From Lytechinus pictus (Eukaryota > Echinodermata > Echinoidea > Temnopleuroida > Toxopneustidae): DNA of 64,000 nucleotides. A model generated the notes under the pieces. The model made no database searches. It worked only from the letters and a program-made list of their open reading frames with translations, and was not told the DNA's origin. The number at the start of each line of letters is the position of its first letter. The first letter of the stretch is position 1. Positions 12,318-23,095 of this stretch are shown one piece after another. The DNA lies in assembly GCF_037042905.1 (NCBI RefSeq), contig NW_026974141.1, forward strand, positions 2,171,001 through 2,235,000. Reading direction: 5' to 3'. Both the position numbers and the translations under genes were made by a program.

Positions 12318-14729
12318 GGTGGTGATGATGATGATGACGACGATAATTAAATTAACGATTATTATGATGATGATGATTATAGTAAAGATAGTGATGATTA
12401 TGATGGTCATAATAATGATGATGATTACTCACACTTGCTAGGTAACTCTGGTATATGTCTAAAAACGTTTTGATTGCAAAATCATCCAGAAGACCGACAG
12501 AGTAAGGAATTGAATGTTGGGCAGAAAAGGAGTATCAGTTTCCTTCACTACTGTTATATAAAAAAAGATGAATCAGTCTTTGTAAAAATTTACAAGAATA
12601 AACCAGTTGCGTGGCCCGTGAAATAACTACTAACCAGTAATTTACTTTTCTCTTTTCGTTTTCCCCCTCAGAGCTTTGGTGTTTACGAAGGAATGTCATT
12701 TGATGTCTATCAACATGCCCTTCAGAACTGTGTCGGAGATTTTGTAGTAGAAGGAGGAGAAACAGCCCCTCAGGTACTCCACGTTCTTAGCTTTAACCCT
12801 AAAGGGATGGTCCAGGCTGGAGATATTTTTATCTCAATAAATAGAGTAAAATTCAGAACAAAATGCTGAAAATTTGATCAAAATCAGATAACAAATAACA
12901 AAGTTATTGAATTTTATAGATTTGCATTATTCCGGTGAAACAGTTCTGGGCATGCCGTCATGAATATTCATTAGGTGGGCTGATGATGTCATATCCCCAC
13001 TTGTTCTTTTGTATTTTATCATATGAAATTATGTTTTATTTAAAGGGGAATCCAGCCTTGGCCATAAAATGTTGTGTTGGGAAGGAGAAAAATAAATTAA
13101 ACAGATTGGTGAAAGTTTGGAAGAAATCGGACAAGCAATAAGAAAGTTATAGCTGCTTTAAAATTGAGATCACTAATACTATGTAGATTTCAAATTGGCA
13201 ACTGGGTAAGTAAATTATGACAAGGGGCAAGGACAACTTTCCCATAGGCCATGTACTTTATTATCAGGGATTTTTGGTTTTCTCTTAAGTACCCATTCCC
13301 CTGGAGCAGCAATCCAAATATAACCCATGTAGTATATTGTTTTATGTCCTCATGAAAGAAAAATATAATTTGAAATAAAACTTTTGAGAAAAATGACATT
13401 TTAGCCATAATATGTATTGGAGTACATGGAAGAGTAGTCCTTGCCTTACATCACTATGACATCATATATGCAGCCAATTTGAAGTCTCCATCATGGGTAA
13501 AGTGATTACCAATATTTACAACTTTTTAAAATTCATAACTTTCTTGTTTGTCTGATATTGTTCAAACTTTCACCTATCAATTTGTCTGATTTGTCTTTTT
13601 AATCTAAAAACAAGTTTTTATTTGGGTTGGATTCCCCTTTAAAAATTTTCTACCAAGAACTAAAACAATTGGATTGACAACTGATTAAGTGCATTAGTTA
13701 TTTATTGCTGCAACTTATTTCATCATAACGGAGACACATCATTTACACATGTATGAAAAAGTGAAACATTTTTTATTTCATCTAATAACATAAGAAAAAA
13801 GAAAGAGGAGATGTGATGTCATCAGCCCACATAATGAATATTCATATGTGCATATAACTGTTTTCACAAAATATTTATAAACTTTGAAATTCAATAACTT
13901 TGTTATTTGTTGTCCGATTTTGATGAAATTTTCAGCATTTTTCTCTGTGAATTTTACTCTATTTAATTAGATATAAATATTTTCAGCCTGGACTATAATT
14001 ATAATTCAGCCCACCCCCCCCCCCACACACACACATATTTTTCAATTAATGACTCCCTAACATGAAAAGCTCACACTTTGAAGTTTCAGGACTTTTTCAT
14101 TATTCTTTAGTATATAATATGGTATACTGATGATACTGTTGATATTCTTTCTTTTATGTATAATGTGTAAATTGTTGGTAGATTGCGGAGTGAAAAAGAT
14201 GATTATAAAATGCCAAGACAAAAGAAGACACTAAACTTTTGTTTGTTTTTTTGGCTGTCACCGTGTAGCAATGTTATGTTTTGATTTGTTTTGTTTTATG
14301 TGACAGGCATTACAAAGATTTATCGACTTCCTCAACGACATGTGCAAGAGTGTCAAAACACAGGAAACAAACAAAGTAAACAGTGCAAAGAGCTCTGAAG
14401 GGGAGGCTTCCGTTGCTTCCAATACCGCATCAAACCCAGCAGGTGGGGCTACATCCAAGGTATTTGTATCTGAATTCACAGGCGAGGACAAGGCAGCGAG
14501 GATACTCCCCCACGTGCTGGTCTCGACGCACGGCTTCATGATCAGGGGCTTCCTCAAATACCTCCACTGCGCCGTCAACGTCGAGATTCCGGAAGGCGAT
14601 TGGCTGATCGACGACGGGTGCCCGAATACATCCCTCAGCACGCTGGTCGTGGAGACAGACAAGGATGATAAGTTTGATTTTGAAAGGCTGATATGTTACT
14701 TTATCTATAAAGTGGATCATTTTTCATAG
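7535..14729 (+). CDS. TIGAR: TIGAR-like fructose-2,6-bisphosphatase, 5' exon missing
   Basis: Four exons (7535-7691, 11715-11789, 12672-12773, 14307-14729) join in frame to about 251 codons; the vertebrate protein has about 270. The family is a histidine phosphatase that lowers fructose-2,6-bisphosphate and shifts carbon to the pentose phosphate pathway. The catalytic RHG histidine codon is split by the first intron: the exon at 7535 starts with its last base and continues GETDWN. Family landmarks follow in order: FSSDLSR, RLRER, GVYEG, the GGET acid motif and the second catalytic histidine in STHGFMIR, then PNTSLS. The C-terminus ends in a RLICYFIYKVDHF segment comparable to the vertebrate end, followed by TAG. 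The first coding exon was not found and may lie before the window or in the upstream repeats. All internal introns have GT-AG ends and compatible phases. Bacterial-type paralogues of the phosphoglycerate mutase superfamily are a less likely reading. Confidence 0.9.
8715..10008. mobile_element. GTCTCGCC-ended element carrying a tandem array
   Basis: It starts GTCTCGCCTGCAT and ends with the inverse ATGCAGGCGAGAC. The interior (about 8815-9860) is an array of about seven degenerate units of roughly 150-190 bp. Each contains versions of GACATCATAACTTAGAAAGT, GTTCATGAAACTTGGACATA and CAGGTCACATGACCAAGGTC. A GGC trinucleotide run follows the left end. Target duplication is not clear. It is nested in the hAT-type element. 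Confidence 0.75.
10519..10707 (+). pseudogene. Possible last transposase exon of the hAT-type element
   Basis: After an acceptor-like TTTTTAATCAG the frame runs 62 codons to TGA with an acidic tail (DREIEEFDNENG) preceded by SKERLVHIETRISS. Position near the right end of a hAT-type element and an acidic C-terminus fit a decayed transposase end, but no diagnostic hAT dimerisation motif is intact. This could also be a chance frame. Confidence 0.3.
11715..11789 (+). CDS. TIGAR: TIGAR-like exon
   Basis: 75 bp, 25 codons, acceptor TCTGCAG and donor GTAAGT. It encodes TVQKVVELGPNPKLEIV ending in KDKRLRER, matching the family position just before the (Y/F)GVxEG block. Phase 0 on both sides. Confidence 0.88.
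11959..12430. repeat. GAT/ATG trinucleotide microsatellite
   Basis: About 470 bases of (GAT)n with occasional GGT, GAG, TAT and AAC variants, in a TIGAR intron between exons ending 11789 and starting 12672. All three frames on each strand are open for long stretches (poly-Asp, poly-Met, poly-Ile), which explains three apparent open frames here. They are not genes. Confidence 0.95.
12672..12773 (+). CDS. TIGAR: TIGAR-like exon (GGET acid motif)
   Basis: 102 bp, 34 codons, acceptor CCTCAG and donor GTACTC, phase 0 on both sides. It encodes SFGVYEGMS and ends VVEGGETAPQ; the glutamate of GGET corresponds to the catalytic acid of this family. Confidence 0.9.
12800..13998. mobile_element. MITE with AGGGATGGTCCAGGCTGGA ends, split by another MITE
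   Basis: Left end AAAGGGATGGTCCAGGCTGG followed by AGATATTTTTATCTCAATAA is mirrored at the right by AGATATAAATATTTTCAGCC and TGGACTATAATTATAA. Inner arms also pair (TGGGCTGATGATGTCATAT near 12976 with GATGTGATGTCATCAGCCCA near 13810-13830). It is interrupted by the TTAA-type MITE at 13040-13642. Boundaries are approximate to a few bases. Confidence 0.8.
13040..13642. mobile_element. TTAA-flanked MITE nested in another MITE
   Basis: Left TTTAAAGGGGAATCCAGCC and right GGTTGGATTCCCCTTTAAA form inverted termini with TTAA at both edges. It lies within the MITE at 12800-13998, so it is the younger insertion. Non-coding. Confidence 0.85.
14307..14729 (+). CDS. TIGAR: TIGAR-like terminal exon
   Basis: 423 bp including TAG. 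Acceptor TGACAG; it encodes ALQRFIDFLNDMC, a low-complexity Ser/Ala/Gly linker (about residues 20-50 of the exon), then HVLVSTHGFMIRGFLKYL with the second catalytic histidine, CPNTSLSTLVVE and a hydrophobic tail before the stop. The variable linker occupies the place where vertebrate TIGAR also has a poorly conserved insertion. Confidence 0.92.
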   Translation, partial: ALQRFIDFLNDMCKSVKTQETNKVNSAKSSEGEASVASNTASNPAGGATSKVFVSEFTGEDKAARILPHVLVSTHGFMIRGFLKYLHCAVNVEIPEGDWLIDDGCPNTSLSTLVVETDKDDKFDFERLICYFIYKVDHFS

Positions 14730-15324
14730 TAACTGAAATGGGTCGAGCCGTCTATGCGGGCAGTCAGTACTAGCTAGAAATAATCAGGATTTGATGCATA
14801 ATGAGTCTGTGTATGTGTGGTGAGACTCTATACAAAATATGTGTAGATCAGCCTTTGCTTACAGAAGCTTTAAAATGCAACTCTACTTGATGAGATGGCC
14901 GGATGATTCATCTTACCATGTTGACTTGATAGCTTTTTTATGTTGATAAGGCAAAATATGTTATTGTATCTACAACTTATTGCGCCGTGATTGCTTTTCA
15001 CTGCCTTGCAAGATAACGTATCTCACCATGCAGATATTATTAAGCTGCTTAACTCTTTGTGCGCTGGGCCATGAACCCCTCTGTGCTGAATTCTTTTCAG
15101 GGAGGGAAACAATGCATTGTTTGCTTGAGCGTGAAATGCGAAGTTCGCACGGCACCAAGTGTGCATACGTGCAAAGTACGCATGGAAAGGGTTAATCGGC
15201 TTTGCAAGATTGAATATTTTGCCATCTCATCAAGTGGTGACACTTTAAAGATCCCGTACTTGATCATTGAATTTAATTTGATCAATCAACAAGCTGAACA
15301 ATCAATCAATCAGTCTGGTATGTT
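14730..15324 (+). other. TIGAR 3' untranslated / downstream DNA
   Basis: No further coding sequence is recognised. No AATAAA is seen in this stretch; candidates lie downstream at about 15572 (GAAATAAATTA) and 15644 (GGAATAAATATG), but none has a distinct cleavage context, so the transcript end is not placed. Confidence 0.4.
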
Positions 15325-15465
15325 ATACCTCAGTCATATTTTCTCTATGGCGGCCGTATGGTGAGTCGAAAACAAACCACCTATATGTGTTATGTTACAA
15401 AAATGTTAAAACGGCTGTTTTCGACTCGCGGTACGGCCGCCGAAGAGCAAATGTGACTGAGGTAT
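15325..15465. mobile_element. 141-bp palindromic MITE
   Basis: ATACCTCAGTCATATTTTCT at the left is mirrored by GCAAATGTGACTGAGGTAT at the right, and the inner arms (GGCGGCCGTATGGTGAGTCG / CGACTCGCGGTACGGCCGCC) pair over about 50 bases around a loop of about 35. It could fold as a long hairpin if transcribed with TIGAR's 3' region. Confidence 0.75.
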
Positions 15466-17336
15466 TACAATACTCCCCCATCCTCCGCCTTCCTTGCTCT
15501 TCTAGCTTTCTCTTTCAGTCAACATCTCTGTTTCTTGTACCGCTTTCCCTGGTCCAGGCCGGTGCAGTGAAATAAATTACTCCACAATGGAGTTAGTTTA
15601 CAAGGACCCTTATAAGTAATCAGTCCTGACTGGAATAAATATGGTACTTCACACTTAATCTATGACGTTTGACCATGCAAGGAAATTGAGGGGTGGCTTT
15701 GATGTTGCTTGCCTTCAAGGTTCATATAAGTCTACCTGCAATATGTACAATATGTAATGATAAAAGCAGAGCTGAAATAGAACGAACCATTTTGCAAGTG
15801 CCTTTCCGATTTGGCACGCTCCTAACACAATCTACCCCCCCCCCATCTTCTTTGTCTTCCTGCTGTGGCCCTCATTTCATTGATGGGCCCTCCCACCCCC
15901 CCCCCCTCTTTTTTTGTCTGCAGACTAATATATGATTTCTTTTGTTTTAATGTAAGTAATCATCCCAAAGCTTATGATGGTGCTCAACTGATATTTATTC
16001 AATGAACATATTTGGTCTATTTATTGATTGCATGGATTGTCATGTATGAAATCAATTACAAAAGGCACACTACTGTTTCATTTTCCCACTGGAATTTAAT
16101 ATAAATGTAGCTGAGTAGAGAAAGTGAAGTCTTTGATTATCAATTTTCCATCAATTATTTTGATTTGGAGTGTCTTTTTTTTATTTATTGTAAATGTAAT
16201 TTTATGGTTTTCATTACTGTTTTCATTATAGGAGGGTGTCTTCACGTAATAATTATTAGTTAGCATAAGTAGAAAGTAGTTGAGTTATTTATTTTAGCTT
16301 CCATGGGTGTGGATTACAATTTGCTGACACCAGACACTGAGCAAAGCAATTGAAATGGCTTGCTATAGCTGCATCTTTTGGGTGCAGCCAATTAAACTGT
16401 CCCATCAAATTGAATTACAGATGTCCCAGAGGCAGTTGCAGTAAAAATAAAATAAACGTTTGTCAAATTCCTAACAAAATTCAAATTCCTATTAAAAACT
16501 GACAATCTTTAGTACTTTTTTTTTCCAAGAGACAAATGTAAACACATTTAATCAACACTTTCATGCATAGAGGGAATTTGTTTGCAAATTTCAGGTGTAT
16601 CCAGATTGCAATATATTTAATGATATGAAAAAGTACCAGGGTACTATAGTTTATTGCGTGCAAAGATTTTACATCTCATATTTCCAAGTATTTATTAATA
16701 TATCCATGCTTATTTATTTCTATCATTTAATATTAAAATGATTTAATGGATATATGGTATATTTAATGTAAATTATAGAAAAGATACCTTTATGGAAGTG
16801 TAATATTCCTGATTGCAAGTTTATTTAATCCTATACAATTTACACCATGGCCATTTGTTATTGAAAACACATCCACGGGTATGTAATGGGAATTTGATGT
16901 AAAGGCCATTTAATATGATAGTGTAATATTTGTGGTCGCAAGTTCATTTAATCTATGATTGCAGTACTTTTCAGTTCGAAAACATCTCTCGACCATATGT
17001 TAGCTTTGCAGTTTAATTTACATACCTGCATGTAATATTATTTGTGAGAATTGAAGTTAAGGGTATTTTATGATTTTATTTTGATATAACTAGGTTGCTC
17101 AACATTGACAATTCTTGAGATTGCCTGGAGTAGTTGTTTAATAAATATGTATGAAGGGAAATCACTACTGTATTCATGAATATTAGTGTTTGCTGAATAT
17201 GCTATTTCATTAATGGTGGGAGATGAATAAATGAATGAATTGATGGATAAGAATTAAGATTAATCAGTGTTCAGATATTCATCGGTATAAAAATGACGCA
17301 CAGATGTGAGTGCATCAGTAGGTTTTGTGAGCATAA
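15466..17336. other. Intergenic DNA without recognised genes
   Basis: AT-rich. C tracts at 15835-15845 and 15895-15905 suggest fragments of C-rich MITEs. The short open frames in this stretch have no family features. Confidence 0.4.
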
Positions 17337-17395
17337 GGTAACTATGGATCTGGTAAACCCACGAGGCGGGTTTAGACTAGATTCCATAGTTACCG
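17337..17395. repeat. 59-bp hairpin
   Basis: GGTAACTATGGA at the left pairs with TCCATAGTTACC at the right, with an inner pair GTAAACCC / GGGTTTAG around ACGAGGC. This is a compact, near-perfect inverted repeat in otherwise ordinary DNA. No RNA family is recognised. Confidence 0.6.
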
Positions 17396-17865
17396 CATTT
17401 TCACTAGTCCTACCGATGCATGAACAAACCTGTGCTTCATTTGTTTTATAGAACGGTGGAATTTTAACAACCATGCATAAGTAATTACAGATGACGCATG
17501 GCAAATTTACCGGATGAATTGCTGGCCATGTGTCGGTAATTACTTAAACATAGTTGCCATTCTATTTAAATTTTAACAGATGAAATGTTACTGTTGAAAC
17601 ATTTTACATTATTCAGTAAATTACATCCATACTATGCAGGTATTTTAATTCCTATCTTGCCTTGATGTTAATTGGATTAGTCGTTTCCAGTTTTGCAATA
17701 ACTTTGATCAAAGTGCTTGACATTTGAATTCTTTCAGTTTAATTATTAGCTAGCATTTTCTCATAAATTTGACTTTTCTGTGTGTGTTTGTTTTTACTTT
17801 TTTTTTGTACAATATATGCATCACCGCTACTGTCAATTATTTATTTCCCAAATACTGTCTCTTAC

Positions 17866-18370
17866 TTAAAGGGGAAGTCCACCCTGACAAAAAGTTTATT
17901 GTAAAAATAGCAGAAAAAATGATAAAAAATATTGCCGAAGGTTTGAGAAAAATTCATCAAATAGTTAAAAAGTTATTAGAATTCCAATTATTTGATTTGT
18001 GACGTCATATGCAAGCAGCATTCCTACATAGCGAATGGTAAAAAATCAATGAAATGTCATTTTCTCAGAAAATTGAAAATGGTTTTCACTTTACTTTTTG
18101 TATATCAATAGACAAATCATTTCACACCCGATCTTGAATAAAAAACAAAAATAAGTCATCAGGAACCATGCAAAATTTTAAATTCATGCATTTTATATTA
18201 CATAACACATGGGGCAGCTGCTCGTCTATGACGTCACAAATCCAAAACTTTGAACTCTAATAACTTTCTTACTCTTTAACGGATTTTCCTCAAATCTTCA
18301 CCAATATTTTTTACTATTTTTTCTGCTATTTTTACAACAAAGTTTTCTTCAGGGTGAACTTCCCCTTTAA
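17866..18370. mobile_element. TTAA-flanked MITE with long inverted termini
   Basis: Left TTAAAGGGGAAGTCCACCCT and right AGGGTGAACTTCCCCTTTAA are inverted, and pairing continues for about 65 bases (AAATAGCAGAAAAAATGATA with TACTATTTTTTCTGCTATTT). TTAA at both ends fits a Kolobok-type insertion. A diverged relative is split by the MITE at 6026-6422. Confidence 0.88.
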
Positions 18371-19872
18371 AGCGCACTGTCAGACATTACGTTTCCTGTG
18401 CCTTACAATTCGTTCATCAATTTATTTTCATCATAGTTTAGATATATCGAAAGTTATTTTTTGACCAGAATTAATTAGTTACTGGCCATGCGTCATTTCA
18501 ACTATAATCGTGTATTCAATTAAATTATTAAATAAAACCATGTGAATTTTAAAGATCGCATTTTGCCCAATTGTGTTGGATGTCTATTGGTTTGGTTTGT
18601 TCTTTTTGTTTTTCTTTAATTAATCTATTCATTTTTACAAATGGTACACATGAGATAACTAAAGCAGTATAATACATTAATAGCATTTTTGGGGGGGAGG
18701 GAGAAATGAGTTTTAAAAACATATGTTTATTTTAGGTTCAAGTAAGAAAAGTCATCAAAAACTCCAAAATTTCAAATAGGACTTCATGCTATTATCTTTT
18801 ATTCTTTAACCTTGTTTTTTCATGTGCTAAAACATGCCTGACATCGCTTTTCATTTTTTATGATTATTGTATGTTCTAGTTTAAAGGATCGGTGAGCTCT
18901 TCAAAAGTAGGCTGTATGAGTATGAGATATTATAATGTGGAGATTGAAAGCATTATTAAAAAGATATGGAGGCATATGAGGCTCATGTAATGCATTATAA
19001 AATGTGGTTGTAGATGATTAGTTTTAACAAACGGAATTCTTGGTGATAAATATCAGGAGAAAGAGAGAGAGATTAATAAAAAGGGGGAGAGAGGGGAGAT
19101 GAAATAAGATGTGTAAAGAGATTGATATGCAAATTAGTTTATAGTAAATATGCTGATCTTTAATGGATGAATCTTAGCTGAAATTTTATATGTAGAATAT
19201 AGACCATTCAAATCAATGATTCTGCAAATTAATTCTAATTAAAGAGATAGCTTGATGATCATATAAAGTGCTAAGACTGAAATTAATGAATAAGAAAAAA
19301 GCAATTGCTCGAGTGTATGTACTGTATATATATGTCCTGGTATGATCACTGAAAAGGTTCTTTACAAAAAGTTGGTCAGATTGGAGACCTTGGAGTAAAA
19401 TTTCACCCCCAAATAGCCCATAATAGTAATATAATATTCATGTTTTGGGATTTTTTTTTGCAGTTTTGTTCGTCACAAAAAACAATCTAAATATACAAAA
19501 CATTCGTTGCACTTCAATTAAACAGAACATTGATACAAACTGTGTAAGTACATAAAAAAATATCCTTAAAAAATTGTACTGTACTCAGAATAATATTCAT
19601 GTTACCTGCATTGTGAATTGTTGATCTACACACAGAGAAACCAGTGGATCAATCTGCCAATGATGTATAAGGGAGATTCACCCTGGCATAGTTTTTATTT
19701 ATTTTTTTAAATTTCAGCAAAAGCAGAAATGAGAAAACATGATAAAGGTTTTGAGGAAAACCTATAAAGACATATAGTAATGTGAAGTGTTTATACATTT
19801 GTAGCGTCATATACAAGAGATATGTCTTTTTTCATTCCATTGTTTTCCACTCTTAAAACTTTTACTGTATTC
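18371..19872. other. Intergenic DNA without recognised genes
   Basis: AT-rich and non-coding as far as can be read. A purine-rich AGAGAGAG stretch occurs near 19055-19105. A fragment GGGAGATTCACCCTGGCATA at 19672 looks like the terminus of another TTAA-type MITE, whose partner was not found. Confidence 0.4.
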
Positions 19873-20122
19873 CTTGGCGGCGGAAGCCAAAATTTTAGGG
19901 GGGACCAACAAAGATTTTGACAAGCAAAAAAAAGGTTATCAACCTCAATTTTAGGGGGGTACATCAAAATTTTAGGGGGGGGTCCACCTGAATTTAGGGG
20001 GGGATGCAGGAAACAAAATTGACAAGCCAAAAAAAAAAGTTAACAAAAACATTAGGGGGGGTCGCCCCCCACCTCATTTTTTTTGGGGACAGGTCCCCCC
20101 GTCCCCCAGCCTCCGCCGCCTA
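19873..20122. mobile_element. 250-bp MITE with GGCGGCGGA ends and G-tract interior
   Basis: Left CTTGGCGGCGGAAGCC and right GGCTGGGGGACGG... read on the opposite strand as ATAGGCGGCGGAGGCTGG, giving inverted ends. The interior is built from repeats of AAATTTTAGGGGGG. No coding potential is called. Confidence 0.65.
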
Positions 20123-20528
20123 TGTTCTGTTGGTATATTGAACCCTAGAACATTTTTAAGTTTCTGAGAAAAGGGCACTTTATCAAAGTCAAAACTTTCG
20201 CGCCCTCTACGTTAGTTATGATACGCTCTTGCGGAGAAAGGTGAACACGGTTCATGCTCGGTAAGCAAACCAGTTTTTTTACCATTTTCAGTCGGGAATA
20301 GATGTTTTTGCAAAGCTATTAAGTATTGTTATTTATTTGGAATGTTTGAACTTTTTTTTGCCAATTGTTTATGTGAATGATATAAGTAATTTTGTTGCAG
20401 AAAAGGGCATAGACTTTACCTCGGTCCCATGTGTTGATAAATGTGTTATGCTGAGTGGGAACTCGGCGGCACCGGTCGCGGAGTTTTTAATTGCGGCGGA
20501 GCTGAAGTGAAGTTCGTGGAACGTAAAG

Positions 20529-20689
20529 ACTCTTCTTCTTCTTCTTCTGGAAACAGTACAGTCCACCGTCTGGTGTATTGTCGTACTGGTGAAGTGCAGC
20601 GTGCAAGTGTATGTACATTATTCGATAAAATATTGCTTACAGCGTGCAAGTAAAAACAACCACCGTTATTAACGGAGCTGGGTCTTTTG
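20529..20689 (-). mobile_element. CR1-like LINE, 3' tail segment
   Basis: Read on the minus strand, this contains the last codons of the CR1-like ORF (stop at 20669-20671) and a short 3' UTR. It ends in an AGA trinucleotide repeat at 20529-20549, a CR1-type terminus. It is separated from the main body (40317-43926) by the insertions C, A, B and the LTR element; the 36-bp piece at 30325-30360 is the middle fragment. The 9-bp target sequence of the TAGAC elements (GGTCTTTTG) is part of the CR1 ORF end. Confidence 0.8.
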
Positions 20690-21388
20690 TAGACAGCTGG
20701 CAGCCGTCTGTTTCGAGGAGTTTTTCAACATTTTTTGATTTTTTTAATTTCTCCTCATACACAGACGGCTCGCTAGCGTGCCGCCGCCATTAGGGGAGGT
20801 ACAACGTAAAATCCCCCCGACGGGGCTCATCGATTTTTGTTTATATGATAGAACTAAATATAAAAAGAAGCTTACCAAAATGTAGACCAAAAGCTTCAGT
20901 CTCTGTATTTTGGTTGTTCCGCTGAACTGCGTTGGCTCACTCACCATACATAGACTGAAGCGGAGGGGGCCCCTGGCTACAGCCAACGTATAGTGAACTA
21001 GCGTTTTATAGATCGCGATTTAAAACTTTTTTTAGGCAAAATTGACATTTTCATGGTTTCCATTATCAGTGTAATATAGATAACTTAAGCTAATTGCATA
21101 CCTTGGGCCGGAGTTATTGAAAAAAATCCTCTGGATGATTGAGAAATCTGTCATCTAAGACATTTTCACCTGACCTGACGGTTTTTCTTGCAAGTTGCCA
21201 TCTTGAATGACGTCATTATCGTTATTAACTTTTTCATGTCTCGATTTATCGCGATTATAACTAGTATCGTTTATCTTCGTGTAGTGTATCGTATCGTATT
21301 ATTTTATTCGTATATTGCCATGTATAACGTTAGGTGTGCTGATTGCTGGTGGTAATTTTATTTGATTCATTAATTCATTTTAGTAATT

Positions 21389-21779
21389 ATGGCTGACTAC
21401 TGGTGTTGTAATTGTGACCGTAATTTGAATAATCATCCTAATAAAAGAAGATCTTTGAATGCAAAATTGGATCACCGTGATTACACCACTGCTGACGTAC
21501 GCTGTCGAATCATTGGGAATTAAAGTGACACCAGATCAAAAATCAAAAAAATTCATTTGCGACAGATGTTGCAGAATAATTTCAAAATTATCTGAAAGCA
21601 ATTCAAATGTAATTGAAAATAAATCCAAATTAAAGAAAATTAGTAGAATCAATGTTTACCTGGGGAGGAAAGTGAAAGTGACCAGCTATGCTTCGCCATT
21701 TCTTCGGAAGAAACGAAGAAGACTGAGCCTATATTTTGGTGAAAAATTCCTGCGCTTCCACAGAGATTCCAAGTTATGA
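21389..21779 (+). pseudogene. Zinc-finger-like ORF of copy A, frameshifted
   Basis: Same gene as 26154-26540 in copy B, but with a 4-bp addition (GACGTACGC here against GACGC in B) after codon about 37, so the ATG frame and the downstream frame differ. Upstream part keeps WCCNCDRN; downstream part keeps FICDRCCRIISKL and the basic LRKKRRRLSLYF tail. Non-functional unless the addition is spliced or recoded. Confidence 0.7.
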
Positions 21780-22219
21780 CAGCCCCTCCCCCATATTCAC
21801 GAAAGTGTATATTTAAAGGATGTTTGATTCGTTTAAGGTCCATAGTTATCATCATATTTAAAAGTCATTGGAATCTTATATTAAAAAATTGAATTATTAT
21901 AAACATATTCCCATTACGCAGTGGATATAAATTAACCTCTGCAATAAGCTAAACGTAGTGATTGTCAAGGCCAAATTAGATTAAGCGCGGGGCAGAGCGG
22001 CCGAGTGAGAAATTTTTCATCTTTAAAATGGAAAAACTTGGCCAATTTAAGCACCTTGACTGCATTTAAAGATAAATCCACATACTAAAAGTTATTGACC
22101 ATTTGATAATTAAAGAATATTTTTTTTCTGTGTTGAAAAGTGTGGGGGGAGGGGATGCATACCCCCACCCCCCTCTGGATTTACGCTCGTGTCATGAAGA
22201 GTAGACATATCTCACCAAT

Positions 22220-22651
22220 CAGTGGAGTGACTACGGGGGACATGGGGGCACCCCCCCCCCCCTCGGCTGGCAAAAATATTTAAAAAACGGGAAAAGGAGA
22301 AAAAGAGGGAGAAGGGAAGAGAAACGTAGCTTTTGAGATATGTACATGGATATGGATTCCTAAAATAGGCCTATTGTCCTTAAAATGTCCCTGTTTGGGG
22401 TCAATAAATACAAACATTTCAGCAGTTTTGCATTGTTTAGCGAGACGGGCACGTATCATAATTACAAAAAAATGCTTGTGTCCCTTTTTAGGTCTGAATA
22501 TCAAAGATTTTCAGCTCGCGCTTGGCGCTCGCATTATTTTTTATCAGTAATATACATATCCGTTTAATGGCACTGCCCTTAAAATGCCTCTATTAGTATA
22601 CTCATTTTTTTTTGCTGGTCCCCCCATGCCGTGACACACGGTACGCCACTG
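22220..22651. mobile_element. CAGTGG-ended C/G-tract MITE inside copy A
   Basis: Left CAGTGGAGTGACTACGGGGG and right CGGTACGCCACTG form inverted hAT-like ends, with C and G tracts inside. The same element is at 26981-27413 in copy B, so it entered the TAGAC element before A and B separated. Confidence 0.65.
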
Positions 22652-23029
22652 TATGGCCAATGCACTAATGTCAACGTAAGCCTGAGCACGGACTGGAAAT
22701 GTTTTATATTTAGACCTTAAATGCGGCAAATGTAGTAGTTACTAAAAAAAATCAATGTCACTACATACAATAATTTTGAAAAATCCGAATACAAGGAAAT
22801 ATATTTGGTGTATATTTATGGACTTGGAAACGGGATGATTTAGAACCATTTAATCTCCTTAAACATGATTATTTATCTCATCAAACAGACAACGCAAGCA
22901 CCAGTAGGGACTAACATTTAAGCAAATTATGTTTCATAAATAGTTCTGAAATAAAAATACACGTAATATAATTTCATATATTATAACATACTTTGTATTT
23001 TTCTCTCTGTGTTTTTCTTTCTTTCACTG

Positions 23030-23095
23030 CGCCTCGGGCACCCTGCCGAGTGGATTTGGCGCATTACACATCCATTATTATTATCATTATAACAT
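23030..23095 (+). repeat. CR1/L2-type LINE or SINE 3'-tail fragment
   Basis: GGATTTGGCGCATTACACATCC followed by ATTATTATTATC looks like the common 3' tail of LINE/SINE elements ending in ATT repeats. The same fragment is in copy B (about 27785-27850). No protein-coding part is visible. Confidence 0.45.

Noticed and set aside
11889-12441. Long open frames of poly-Asp, poly-Met and poly-Ile
   Set aside because: They are the three frames of a GAT microsatellite in a TIGAR intron; composition alone explains them.
20446-20653. Plus and minus frames around the CTT repeat as a small gene
   Set aside because: They cover the CR1-like 3' UTR and its AGA-repeat terminus.
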